The notes beneath the pieces are model-generated. The model was not told the DNA's origin, did not search any database, and saw only the letters and a program-made list of their open reading frames with translations. The position numbers were made by a program, and so were the translations under genes. From NCBI GenBank assembly GCA_937901455.1, contig CALDIA010000106.1:1-26758 (forward strand): a DNA stretch of 26,758 nucleotides. The letters run 5' to 3'. This document shows, in pieces, positions 13,127-21,191 of this stretch. Each line of letters begins with the position of its first letter. Position 1 is the stretch's first letter. This stretch comes from an uncultured Bacteroidales bacterium (GTDB lineage Bacteria > Bacteroidota > Bacteroidia > Bacteroidales > WCHB1-69).

Positions 13127-15610
13127 TTACGCAGTTTTCTCTACGGGAATCGACTTTTTATTGCGATAATACAGCACGAGGGTGACGGCCATCACCAGCA
13201 GCATGACAAGAGATATGACAAGTGTGATGTTATCCCACTTATGCAACAGGGGCGCTTCATTACGGAACTCAATCTTATGCTCGCCCGCAGGGATAAGCAT
13301 TGCCCGTAAAATATAGTTGGCACGGAAATATTCAGCGGGTTTTCCATCAATATAGGCACGCCAGTCAGGAGCATAATAGATCTCAGAGAAGACGGCCAAC
13401 TGCTCTTTTGCAGTTTTGGTACGATACACCACATAATCGGGGTTATAGGGCGTCTGATGCTCCATTTCGATAACCGATGTGGAGTCGCGCTCCAGGTCTT
13501 TGCCTTGTAGCATCTCTGCAAAACGTTTGTCCACGACAGCGGTATCTGCAGGATTCAGTTCATTTAGTGCCAGAATCTCCGCATTGGCATCATCTACCAA
13601 CTGATATTGGTCCACAAACCAGGCATTGCCCAAGGCGTCAGGGTTGCGCTGCACACCTGGCTGACCATTTTGGCTGGGCATAACCACATAGCGAGCATTG
13701 AGCATATTGAGCACACTCGTGTTGATATGGCGTGACAAGTAGAAATCGATTATATCTTGATAACGACGCAGCTTGGCAGCACTATATCCACCAATTTGAT
13801 GATGGAAGGCGGAAGGATAGGAGTCGTTGAACGTATTGACGGACAAGTCGAAGACGCGATAATCTTGGTCTCCGAACTGGGCGGCATATTGGTCAAGTAT
13901 CTGATCGGTTTGTGAGGGTTTCAGTTTGGCACGTTTTTCGGCAATAAAGTTAGAGTCGTTGAGATAGCGTCTATCCACGCCCCACAAGTCGAAGAGTACC
14001 AGACAAGCCAGCACGCCGATGACTATACCTGATTGTTTGATCTTTTCATTCACGAACAGCCACAAGCAGACGGCCGAAAGCAAGATGAGGATCAGTGAGC
14101 GCCACGAATCGGACATAAACAATGCTTTGCGGTCATGTACGAGCACATCCTGAATATTCTGCCATTGGGCGCCGTATTGGGCGGCCATTTGGGTGTCGCT
14201 GGCACCGGAGAACGAAAAAGAGGACGAGAGCAGCATCATGAGCAGGATAAAGCCTGCCGTAATGCCAGTAGATACGTAAAGGGCTATATTGCGTTTCTTT
14301 TTCTCTATGGGATGGTCCTTGTCCAGAAGGGCTTTGACGGCCAGCACAGCCATCAGTACCATCGAAACGTTAGCGATTACAAGGCTCATGGATGGCGTAC
14401 GGAACTTGTTATAGAGTGGCAGATGGTCGAAGAGGAAGCCGTTGAATCCCATCAGGTTTTTGCCCCACGACATGACTATACCCAGCACTGTGGCGAGCAG
14501 TAGCCACCAGCGTTCGGGGCCTTTCACTACAAAGAGGCCTATCACAAAGAGGAATATGACAACAGCACCGAAATAAACCGGTCCGGAGGTAAATGGCTGG
14601 TCACCCCAGTACAGGGGAGCCTGTTTTTGTCGAAAGTTCTTGTAGAATTCAGAGTCGGTGCCGACAGTCTCTCCGGAGCCACCTCCATAGGCGCCAGGCA
14701 CGAGCAGCGTATAGGTTTCACCTTTCCCATAGCTCCAGCTAAAGGCATAGTCTTTGTCCAAACCTGTCGAAGCGGCGATAGACTGTGGTTCGCCATCTTT
14801 ATAGAGATCCTCAGGGGTCACTGTGATTTCGGAGCCGCCGCGCATCGTATATTTGACATATTCTTGATTAACGATCAGGTGGCGCGCATTGCTACCCACC
14901 GCAAAGACACAGCCCAAGAGCAGTACACCCACGCCTATCAAGAAAGGCTTGAATTGTTTGTCTTTGATAGCATATACGAGATAGACAAGGCCGAGGATGA
15001 TGCCCATCAGCATCGTATAGTAGGTAATCTGAATGTGGTTGAACGTGATCTGGAGGGCCAAGGCCAAGGTGAAGAGGATGCCGCCCCACACATATTTCTT
15101 TCTAAAGGCCAGCAGCATACCGCCCATGATGGGTGCCATCATCGCCATCGCCCATCCTTTGGTGACGTGGCCGGCTTCAATAATGATTATGTTATAACTT
15201 CCCAAGCCGAAGGCTATAGCGCCCAAAAGGCTGAGCCACGGGCTACAGCCCAAAGCCAATAGGGTTACATAAAAGCCAATTAGATAGAGGAAGACCATAG
15301 CGATATTGCGCTCCCAGCCGAGATGGCGCATCACCACTAAATTCTTGAGAGGGGTCAAGACCGTTTTGGGTGGTTCCGTGCTGATCTGATACGAAGGCAT
15401 GCCACTGAACATCGAACTGCTCCATTGGGTATATTCGCCTGTTTTCTCTCTAAAGTCAACCTGCTCTTTCGACATGGCTTGAGCTTTCAGAATATCGCCC
15501 TGTTGAATCACCTTGCCATCGAACACTGGCGACATATAAACAGCTGCCAACAGGAAGAAGAACAAGATAATGCCAACATGGATAAGGGTATTTTTTACGA
15601 TAGGTTTCAT
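13127..15610 (-). CDS. YfhO family multi-pass membrane protein
   Basis: An 827-residue integral membrane protein with a first helix at about 9-30, a large number of further hydrophobic segments to about residue 560, a soluble extracytoplasmic part, and a last helix near 795-818. The region after helix 1 holds the GDILKAQAMSKEQVDFREKT block. The soluble part ends with DWRAYIDGKPAEYFRANYIL and PAGEHKIEFR, the pattern typical of the YfhO family. YfhO proteins resemble GT-C glycosyltransferases and in Gram-positives are linked to glycosylation of cell-surface polymers; in Bacteroidetes the role is unproven. It lies between murG and sbcD on the same strand with short gaps (65 and 12 bases). The family call is firm and the function open. 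Confidence 0.88.
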   Translation of the reverse strand: MKPIVKNTLIHVGIILFFFLLAAVYMSPVFDGKVIQQGDILKAQAMSKEQVDFREKTGEYTQWSSSMFSGMPSYQISTEPPKTVLTPLKNLVVMRHLGWERNIAMVFLYLIGFYVTLLALGCSPWLSLLGAIAFGLGSYNIIIIEAGHVTKGWAMAMMAPIMGGMLLAFRKKYVWGGILFTLALALQITFNHIQITYYTMLMGIILGLVYLVYAIKDKQFKPFLIGVGVLLLGCVFAVGSNARHLIVNQEYVKYTMRGGSEITVTPEDLYKDGEPQSIAASTGLDKDYAFSWSYGKGETYTLLVPGAYGGGSGETVGTDSEFYKNFRQKQAPLYWGDQPFTSGPVYFGAVVIFLFVIGLFVVKGPERWWLLLATVLGIVMSWGKNLMGFNGFLFDHLPLYNKFRTPSMSLVIANVSMVLMAVLAVKALLDKDHPIEKKKRNIALYVSTGITAGFILLMMLLSSSFSFSGASDTQMAAQYGAQWQNIQDVLVHDRKALFMSDSWRSLILILLSAVCLWLFVNEKIKQSGIVIGVLACLVLFDLWGVDRRYLNDSNFIAEKRAKLKPSQTDQILDQYAAQFGDQDYRVFDLSVNTFNDSYPSAFHHQIGGYSAAKLRRYQDIIDFYLSRHINTSVLNMLNARYVVMPSQNGQPGVQRNPDALGNAWFVDQYQLVDDANAEILALNELNPADTAVVDKRFAEMLQGKDLERDSTSVIEMEHQTPYNPDYVVYRTKTAKEQLAVFSEIYYAPDWRAYIDGKPAEYFRANYILRAMLIPAGEHKIEFRNEAPLLHKWDNITLVISLVMLLVMAVTLVLYYRNKKSIPVEKTA

Positions 15611-15675
15611 ATCTGTATTTTAAATTGTTGCTAAATTACGCTTTATATTAGGTAGTACGCCAGCCAAAGGCGGTT

Positions 15676-16788
15676 TTAGCGTGCTATCACTTTTTCAATC
15701 TCATCGTAGATGCTTTGTATGGCTTCGGGTTTGGCAAAGCGGAGAATGTTTTCAGACATCTGTGCGCAGTGGGCATCATCATGGATGAGTTCCATCAATG
15801 TCGGGTAAAGGGTTTCCTTGGCCTCGGAATCGGGGATCAGGACAGCGGCATCGTGCGTGGACAACGCCTTGGCATTGAAGGTTTGGTGATCCTCAGCTGC
15901 GTACGGGAATGGTACTAAGATAACCGGCTTGCCCACAATGGAGAGTTCGGAGATGGCCAACGCTCCGGCACGCGACACGATGACATCGGCAATACTATAG
16001 GCATCGTACATATTCTTGATAAAGGGAACAATGCGGATGTATTCATCCTGCTCGGCCAGCAGTTTTGAATCGATATTCCGGAAAAACTGTTCACCTGTTT
16101 GCCACAGCAACTGCACATCGGCCTTTCTGAAATCATCCAAATGGGCGGCCATCGTTTCATTCAAGGTGCGGGCGCCCAAGCTGCCACCCACCACCAGAAC
16201 CAATTTCTTGTCGGGAACAAAGTTGAAATACTGGTAGGCCTTGGCATTCTTATTTTCTATATGAAGAATCTCGGCACGTACTGGATTGCCTGTTTTCACT
16301 ATCTTCTCGGCAGGAAAATATTTCTCCAAACCGTCATAGGCCACACATATCCGTTTAGTTTTGGATGCCAGCATTTTGTTCGTCACCCCTGGATAGGAGT
16401 TTTGTTCTTGCAGGAGTGTGGGCACACCCAATTGTTCAGCAGCCTTCAAGGCGGGTCCGCTGGCAAAGCCCCCCACGCCAATGGCTATATCTGGTTTGAA
16501 ATCCTTGATAATACTTTTGGCATCTCGGATTGCCTTGAAAAGCACAAACGGCAACTTGGCATTCTTCTTAATACCAGCCCAGGACAAGTCGCGGCTGGCT
16601 CCGTAGATGGTCAGACCCTTGATATTGTAGCCGGCCTCGGGTACTCGCTGCATTTCCATCTTGTCGTTAGCTCCGATGAACAATATCTCCGCATCGGGAT
16701 TTACGGCTTTAATCTTGTTGGCGATGGCAAGGGCGGGGAATATGTGGCCTCCGGTACCGCCGCCGCTAATCAGATATCGTTTGTTCAT
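15676..16788 (-). CDS. murG: MurG: lipid II synthase (GlcNAc transferase)
   Basis: A 370-residue peripheral membrane GT-B enzyme that adds GlcNAc to undecaprenyl-pyrophosphoryl-MurNAc-pentapeptide, the last cytoplasmic step of peptidoglycan precursor synthesis. The first glycine loop GGGTGGH is at 9-15. VGGFASGP and LLQEQNSYPG lie in the acceptor domain. VVGGSLGARTLN opens the donor domain, and SRAGALAISEL followed by PFPYAAEDHQTFNA is the UDP-GlcNAc site. The length is normal. It is not in a division/cell-wall cluster here: its neighbours are folD and a YfhO-type gene, so murG has left the usual mur-fts order or that order is broken in this lineage. It starts 46 bases after the folD stop and is probably co-transcribed with it. 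Confidence 0.95.
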   Translation of the reverse strand: MNKRYLISGGGTGGHIFPALAIANKIKAVNPDAEILFIGANDKMEMQRVPEAGYNIKGLTIYGASRDLSWAGIKKNAKLPFVLFKAIRDAKSIIKDFKPDIAIGVGGFASGPALKAAEQLGVPTLLQEQNSYPGVTNKMLASKTKRICVAYDGLEKYFPAEKIVKTGNPVRAEILHIENKNAKAYQYFNFVPDKKLVLVVGGSLGARTLNETMAAHLDDFRKADVQLLWQTGEQFFRNIDSKLLAEQDEYIRIVPFIKNMYDAYSIADVIVSRAGALAISELSIVGKPVILVPFPYAAEDHQTFNAKALSTHDAAVLIPDSEAKETLYPTLMELIHDDAHCAQMSENILRFAKPEAIQSIYDEIEKVIAR

Positions 16789-16834
16789 AACAAATTTTAG
16801 GTTAATAGGTTAAGGTTCGATGTTGAAAATAAAG

Positions 16835-17722
16835 TTAACGGTCGCTTCCCGCCAGCTGAGCTTTATAGGATTTCATCGTATTAAGGAGCAGACAGGCCAT
16901 AGTCATGGAGCCTACCCCACCTGGCACGGGTGTGATGGCTTCACAGCGCGGCGCCACCTCGTTGAACTTGACATCCCCGCAAACTTTGTATCCTTTGGGC
17001 TGGGTCTCATCGGGAATGCGATGAATACCCACATCAATGACAGTTGCGTTTTCTTTCACATATTCTGCGGTAATCATTTCGGGTTGACCTATGGCCACAA
17101 TCAGGATATCGGCACGACGACACATCTGAGGCAGGTTTTTGGTGCGGCTGTGACAGACTGTCACCGTGGCATTGGCATTCTTCTGCAGAAGCATCATTGC
17201 CAATGGTTTCCCAACTATGTTGCTTCTGCCAAGCACCACGCAGTTCTTACCGGCGGTCTCCACATTGCCTCGGCGCAACAATTCCATCACGCCATACGGG
17301 GTAGCTGGCGGGAAACAATCGTTACCGAGCAGCAGATTACCCATGTTAACGGGATGGAAGCAGTCCATATCCTTCTTGGGATCCACATGTGCCACCACCT
17401 TGTCCATAGAGACCTGTTTGGGTAGCGGCATTTGGATGATATAGCCATCAATTTCACTATCTGTATTCAGAAAATCGATGGTGGCCAGGATATCATGTTC
17501 CTTCACTTCTGCTGGAAACTTATAGACGGAAGCCATGTAGCCCACGCCCTTGCATTGTTTCTCGATGCTGTTCACATAACTAAGGGCAGCGCCATCCTCT
17601 CCGGCAATAATCACTGCCAGATGAGGTGCTCGCTGACCTTTGTCCAATAAATTCTTCACTTCCGTGGCGATTTCTGTCTTAATGGTATCGGCAATCGCCT
17701 TGCCGTCAATAATTGTTGTCAT
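16835..17722 (-). CDS. folD: FolD: methylene-tetrahydrofolate dehydrogenase/cyclohydrolase
   Basis: A bifunctional folate enzyme of 295 residues that interconverts 5,10-methylene- and 10-formyl-tetrahydrofolate with NADP. The NAD(P)-binding motif GRSNIVGKP is at 165-173 and the C-terminal PGGVGSMTMACLL is intact. The substrate-site residues Y49, Q97 and D120 line up with E. coli Y50, Q98 and D121. However, the position equivalent to catalytic Lys54 (E. coli) or Lys56 (human) is Ile53, with a lysine retained two residues later (K55). The usual Gly after D120 is Cys121 (KDMDCFHP). The upstream ATG at 17761 would add 13 residues through a GC-rich inverted-repeat leader; family members begin near IDGKAI, so 17722 is used. 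Family identity is certain. Cyclohydrolase activity is questionable unless K55 substitutes. Confidence 0.92.
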   Translation of the reverse strand: MTTIIDGKAIADTIKTEIATEVKNLLDKGQRAPHLAVIIAGEDGAALSYVNSIEKQCKGVGYMASVYKFPAEVKEHDILATIDFLNTDSEIDGYIIQMPLPKQVSMDKVVAHVDPKKDMDCFHPVNMGNLLLGNDCFPPATPYGVMELLRRGNVETAGKNCVVLGRSNIVGKPLAMMLLQKNANATVTVCHSRTKNLPQMCRRADILIVAIGQPEMITAEYVKENATVIDVGIHRIPDETQPKGYKVCGDVKFNEVAPRCEAITPVPGGVGSMTMACLLLNTMKSYKAQLAGSDR

Positions 17723-17807
17723 AAGTATGAACCTTCTATTTTCTACCGGGCTTTTGCCCACAATGGGGCTGTTGTGGAAAACTGTTATTTATTAGATACA
17801 ACTATGC

Positions 17808-19148
17808 TCACATCGGTCTTCTGCCTGGGGCATTCATGGCGCGCATCAGATTCTTGGCCTTGCCGCTGTTCACCATCTTCATCATCTTGCGGGTATCCTC
17901 AAACTGTTTGAGCAGGCGGTTCACATCTTGGATATCGCTACCGCTACCCTTGGCAATACGTTTGCGTCGGGAACCGTTAATGATGTCAGGGTTGGCACGC
18001 TCTTGCGGAGTCATGGATTGGATGATGACCTCTATGCTCTTGAAGGCATCGTCGTCAATATCCATATCCTTAACCATCTTGCCCATTCCAGGGATCATAG
18101 TCATCAAATCTTTGAGGTTACCCATCTTTTTGATTTGTTGGATCTGTGCCATGAAATCGTTAAAATCGAACTGGTTCTTAGCCAATTTTTTCTGCAGTTT
18201 GGCAGCCTCTTCCTCGTCGAACTGGGCTTGGGCCTTTTCCACGAAGGAACGAATATCGCCCATACCCAAGATACGTTCTGCGAGGCGGTCGGGGTGGAAC
18301 ACGTCCAATGCCTCCATTTTCTCGCCAGTACCTATGAACTTGATGGGTTTCTGCACCACTGAGCGGATAGTCAAAGCAGCACCTCCACGGGTGTCGCCAT
18401 CCATTTTGGTCAGGATAACACCGTCGAAGTTCAGTTTGTCATTGAAAGCCTTGGCGGTGTTCACGGCATCTTGGCCTGTCATGGCGTCCACCACGAAGAG
18501 GATTTCATGCGGATTGACGGCATCCTTGATATTGCCGATCTCGGTCATCATTTCCTCGTCAATAGCCAGACGGCCGGCGGTATCTATGAGAACCACATCA
18601 TAGCCATATTCTTTGGCGTACTTCACACCGTTCTTGGCTATCTCCACGGGCTTCTTGTTATCCTCTTCCGCATACACAAACACGCCTATCTGCTCGCCAA
18701 GTACCTTCAGCTGATCAATAGCGGCAGGACGATAAACGTCGCAAGCCACCAGCATCGGTTTTTTATGGCGTTTGTTCTTCAGCAGATTGGCCAACTTGGC
18801 GGCGTGGGTCGTCTTACCGGAACCTTGCAGACCCGCCATAAGGATAACGGCCGGATTGCCGTTGAGGTTGATATCTACTGCATCGCGCCCCATCAAGTTG
18901 ATGAGTTCATCATAGGTAATCTTGACCATCAGCTGGCTGGGCGACACAGCATTCAGCACATTCATGCCAAGGGCTTTCTGTTTGACCTCATCGGTAAATT
19001 CCTTGGCAATTTTATAGCTCACATCTGCATCCAGCAAGGCCTTGCGCACCTCTTTCATCGTCTCGGCCACATTGATTTCCGTGATGCGGCCCTGGCCTTT
19101 CAATATCTTAAAGGAGCGTTCTAATCTTTCTGATAAACTTTCAAACAT
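17808..19148 (-). CDS. ffh: Ffh: signal recognition particle GTPase (SRP54)
   Basis: A 446-residue protein that, with the SRP RNA, binds signal sequences on nascent chains and delivers ribosomes to the membrane receptor FtsY. An N-terminal four-helix bundle (about 1-95) precedes the GTPase: G1 GLQGSGKT at 106-113, then DTAGRLAIDEEM, TKMDGDTRGGAAL and the GTGEKM closing loop. The methionine-rich M domain (about 315-446) has GDIRSF, MIPGMGKM and the RNA-binding SRRKRIAKGSGSDIQDVNRL. It is complete. A Bacteroidetes -7 box lies about 80 bases upstream. It heads the run of minus-strand housekeeping genes; folD begins 85 bases downstream. No SRP RNA gene was noticed in the window. Confidence 0.97.
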   Translation of the reverse strand: MFESLSERLERSFKILKGQGRITEINVAETMKEVRKALLDADVSYKIAKEFTDEVKQKALGMNVLNAVSPSQLMVKITYDELINLMGRDAVDINLNGNPAVILMAGLQGSGKTTHAAKLANLLKNKRHKKPMLVACDVYRPAAIDQLKVLGEQIGVFVYAEEDNKKPVEIAKNGVKYAKEYGYDVVLIDTAGRLAIDEEMMTEIGNIKDAVNPHEILFVVDAMTGQDAVNTAKAFNDKLNFDGVILTKMDGDTRGGAALTIRSVVQKPIKFIGTGEKMEALDVFHPDRLAERILGMGDIRSFVEKAQAQFDEEEAAKLQKKLAKNQFDFNDFMAQIQQIKKMGNLKDLMTMIPGMGKMVKDMDIDDDAFKSIEVIIQSMTPQERANPDIINGSRRKRIAKGSGSDIQDVNRLLKQFEDTRKMMKMVNSGKAKNLMRAMNAPGRRPM

Positions 19149-19225
19149 TTGGTATTATTTAGTAGGTTAAAATCAATAGAAGATGGCTTTCACACAAATA
19201 AATCGCCATCCGTGTTTCGCGGCTG

Positions 19226-19233
19226 CAAAGATA
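19226..19233 (-). promoter_or_regulatory. Bacteroidetes -7 box (TATCTTTG) for ffh
   Basis: On the minus strand this reads TATCTTTG, an exact TAnnTTTG match, 77 bases before the ffh ATG. No TTG is found at the expected -33 spacing. The leader between box and start is AT-rich near the ATG. The same promoter may serve folD, murG and the genes after them. Confidence 0.6.
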
Positions 19234-19345
19234 ATCATTTCTCTGACATAAAGGAAGGGTTTCAGAAATTAAAGTGCATGTAACAAAATATTGTAAAAAA
19301 ATGTTTTCCGCTGCGAGACAACTTAAAAAAAGTTAACAAACAATC

Positions 19346-19598
19346 ATGAAATGAACGACTATTGGTATCTTCCTGATGATTGTGTGTGTTGTATTGTGAC
19401 TATGGGTGTTTCGGAGCGCAAACGCCCTGCCAAGTCACCCATCAAGGAACTGGGGGGGGCATCTACTACAAGGTAGCCTTGCCAAAAGGTTTCAACCCAG
19501 CCACCGGTCGCTGTCCGATAATAATTCTGACACACGGCACACTCTCCCATCAGAGCATCAACCCGATGCCAGTGATTGCAAAGGGGTTGGCCGATGCA
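19346..19598 (+). pseudogene. Degraded secreted alpha/beta-hydrolase gene
   Basis: Three lesions and a truncation are visible. Starting at ATG 19346, the frame reads M-K-stop (TGA 19352-19354), then TTIGIFLMIVCVVL, an obvious signal-peptide core, then a second TGA (19397-19399), then SANALPSHPSRNWGG. A G8 run (19452-19459) shifts the frame; with seven Gs it would continue as NWGGIYYKVALPKGFNPATG and IIILTHGTLSHQSINPMPVI, the strand and HG oxyanion loop of an alpha/beta-hydrolase of the dienelactone-hydrolase/esterase type. The match ends after AKGLADA near 19598; the nucleophile Ser, Asp and His regions are absent. The remnant is about 250 bases and abuts an inverted repeat and the end of the minus-strand gene at 19648. 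Family assignment rests on the HG region. Confidence 0.6.
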
Positions 19599-19634
19599 CG
19601 GGCCGTGGAAGCCATATGCACAAGCTGCCATACA

Positions 19635-19668
19635 TTGTCCAACATCCCTACGATGGGATGTTGGACAA
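19635..19668. repeat. Perfect 14-bp inverted repeat with 6-base loop
   Basis: TTGTCCAACATCCC (19635-19648) and GGGATGTTGGACAA (19655-19668) are exact complements around TACGAT. The TAG stop of the minus-strand gene (19648-19650) begins at the loop edge, so one arm encodes the last codons (KLSNIPS) of that protein. There is no T-run on either side, so it is not a standard intrinsic terminator, but it could still protect or end the minus-strand transcript. It sits at the junction with the hydrolase remnant. Confidence 0.65.
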
Positions 19669-20103
19669 TTTCGTTAACACATTGTACTGCGACTCCGAGA
19701 TTTCCACAACGGGAAACTCAAATCCTTTGTCAAAGAGAGCATAATCAAAATATTGGGCCAGAAACAACCTATCACCCTTTTGAGTGAACAATTGGACGAT
19801 GGCTCCATTAGGTACTTTCCCGCCAAGGTCAAGTTCCTGCACTTCACCGGTTAGGAATGCCAATATCTCATCCTGCAAATCGCGCGGCACTCTGACTCCT
19901 TTCCAGCCAAACACGCCATTGTAACCATCTATTCTATAGCCCGTCCGAAACAGGGGCGACAATATAATGGTAGTTCCCACGATAACATATCCCAGCTCTC
20001 GCCAACCTGGGCCCAATAATGTCACAACCATTCCTATCCCCACGGCAAGCCCCATAATCAGGAAATCCCTGCTTCTGAATGATTTTCTTATCTGTCTATT
20101 CAT
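19648..20103 (-). CDS. Small membrane protein, paralogue of its upstream neighbour (151 aa)
   Basis: No named family is recognised. A basic start MNRQIRKSFRSRD is followed by two hydrophobic helices (about 15-32 and 36-52) ending in SPLFRTGYRIDG. A soluble domain of about 95 residues follows (VPRDLQDEILAFLTG, GAIVQLFTQKGDRLFLAQYF). The layout, length and several blocks match the 145-aa product of the next gene: TGYRIDG with SGYKVEG, ILAFLTG with VLDFLEG, and QYFDYALF with RLLDYVDF. The two are tandem duplicates. The ATG overlaps the stop of that gene by 4 bases (ATGA), indicating coupled translation. The basic N terminus and helical hairpin predict an inner-membrane protein with a cytoplasmic domain. 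The last codons lie within a 14-bp inverted repeat. Confidence 0.7.
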   Translation of the reverse strand: MNRQIRKSFRSRDFLIMGLAVGIGMVVTLLGPGWRELGYVIVGTTIILSPLFRTGYRIDGYNGVFGWKGVRVPRDLQDEILAFLTGEVQELDLGGKVPNGAIVQLFTQKGDRLFLAQYFDYALFDKGFEFPVVEISESQYNVLTKLSNIPS

Positions 20104-20537
20104 AACTTTGCAATAATTTTGGATGCATTAACTTCCGACAATTTCAATATGTCTGTAGCCTTCTGGAAACTAAAGTCCACATAGTCCAACAGACGGGCAT
20201 AGGCCACCTGTCCCTTTTCGTTATACCAGATTTCGAGCATGATAGTGCCGCCATCGTTGCCATACAAAAACTTGGGATCTTGTGTTTTGCCTTCCAAAAA
20301 ATCCAACACCGATGAGCGGCAGTGTTTGCTTAACTCCAAGCTTTTTTTCTTCAACAGCAGCTTATCGCCTTCCACTTTATATCCGGACTTGAATATCAAA
20401 AACTCTATCAAGGCAATCAGAATAATGGTTACGCCAAACGCTTTGTTAACAAAAAACAGCGCCACTCCGACTGCAAGCAAACAAGCAGCCACAATATAAT
20501 CCTGAGGTGCATGCACCTTATAAATATTATTTTCCAT
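20100..20537 (-). CDS. Small membrane protein, tandem paralogue (145 aa)
   Basis: Hydrophobic helices at about 14-31 and 34-48 (IVAACLLAVGVALFFVN, GVTIILIALIEFLIF) precede a soluble domain with SGYKVEGDKLLLKKK, SSVLDFLEG, IMLEIWYNEKGQVAYARLLD and a C-terminal helix. This is the same arrangement as the downstream 151-aa protein. The strand-rich domain after a two-helix anchor recalls small photosystem/PH-like membrane domains, but no assignment is made. It is preceded by an A/T-rich leader with no clear -7 box and, about 60 bases further, by a hairpin that ends the preceding gene. Bacteroidales genomes often carry small paired membrane proteins of this kind with unknown roles. Confidence 0.7.
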   Translation of the reverse strand: MENNIYKVHAPQDYIVAACLLAVGVALFFVNKAFGVTIILIALIEFLIFKSGYKVEGDKLLLKKKSLELSKHCRSSVLDFLEGKTQDPKFLYGNDGGTIMLEIWYNEKGQVAYARLLDYVDFSFQKATDILKLSEVNASKIIAKL

Positions 20538-20598
20538 ATTTAAAATTTAAAAAAAATGAAACAAACCCCGTTCCCGATTGGAGAATGGGCATTAAAAC

Positions 20599-20621
20599 GC
20601 ATCAAATCATGGATTTGATGC
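20599..20621 (-). terminator. Hairpin after the small secreted protein (likely terminator)
   Basis: GCATCAAATC (20599-20608) and GATTTGATGC (20612-20621) are perfect 10-base arms with a 3-base loop. The hairpin begins 29 bases past the stop of the minus-strand gene at 20651 and is followed on that strand by GTTTTAA, a short T-run. That fits a weak intrinsic terminator separating this gene from the paralogue pair. The short loop means the outermost stable structure probably uses 9 pairs. Confidence 0.5.
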
Positions 20622-20650
20622 TAAAAACAACACTGGTCAGGGGTTGGTTT

Positions 20651-21049
20651 CTATATGCGCCAGAGGCAGATGATCACCAAGCGGCGGCCGCTTGTGAGAA
20701 GGCCGTTCCCGCCTGATAAAAAAATCGCTGGGGTGTAAAAGAGATGTTCATCGGGAGACCGTCCGTCCTTCAAATATCTGGAAAAAGTTTTGAAAGCGCC
20801 TTGACCATGGCCTCCGGCATGTTGGGTACGATAATGCTGTGGTGTACTGGCATTTTCGCCTGCATGGATCAATTGGATTGTATTCGTAAGCAGCAGGTCC
20901 TTATTGGGAAGCTCATCCATGGAAAAATTTTCAGAAAGCGGCTGCATGATGGTAGCGGCATCCATAGCATCCACGTCTGACGACAAGACGGCATGACTTC
21001 CTCCGAAAAGTGTCATCACAAAAAACACTATGCTGACGAGATGCTTCAT
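20651..21049 (-). CDS. Small secreted hypothetical protein, 132 aa
   Basis: The N terminus MKHLVSIVFFVMTLFGGSHA is a clear signal peptide with likely cleavage after SHA near residue 20. The mature part has no known domain. It is rich in His, Thr and Gln around 64-85 (HAGENASTPQHYRTQHAGGH) and ends with FLSGGNGLLTSGRRLVIICL. The closing block has the look of a family of short exported Bacteroidetes proteins, but I cannot name it. A -7 box (TATTTTTG) lies 65 bases upstream and a hairpin follows the stop, so it is probably a single-gene transcript. The odd composition of the C-terminal half leaves room for an undetected frameshift. Confidence 0.55.
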   Translation of the reverse strand: MKHLVSIVFFVMTLFGGSHAVLSSDVDAMDAATIMQPLSENFSMDELPNKDLLLTNTIQLIHAGENASTPQHYRTQHAGGHGQGAFKTFSRYLKDGRSPDEHLFYTPAIFLSGGNGLLTSGRRLVIICLWRI

Positions 21050-21113
21050 ATTTCAGAAAAAATTTTCAAAACCAATAAGATAACTGGCAAACATGCTGAC
21101 CACAGACACGCGG

Positions 21114-21121
21114 CAAAAATA
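21114..21121 (-). promoter_or_regulatory. Bacteroidetes -7 box (TATTTTTG) for the small secreted protein
   Basis: The minus strand reads TATTTTTG, an exact TAnnTTTG match, 65 bases before the ATG at 21049. No TTG is seen at the -33 distance. It implies a leader of about 55-60 bases and transcription independent of the GH20 gene, whose stop lies 70 bases upstream of the box. Confidence 0.5.
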
Positions 21122-21191
21122 GCAAATTATCCGTTTCCACCGATCACAGATTTCATCAACAGAGAAAAAATCGGCATACTGGAGTTAGTTT

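Noticed and set aside
17723..17807. Inverted repeats (GGGCTTTTGCCC and CCACAA/TTGTGG) in the folD leader as a regulator
   Set aside because: Short stems without a known motif; noted only as a reason that the upstream start codon is unlikely.
19452..19459. G8 run as a phase-variation switch
   Set aside because: The gene carries two further stop codons and lacks its catalytic 3' half, so slippage could not restore a functional product.
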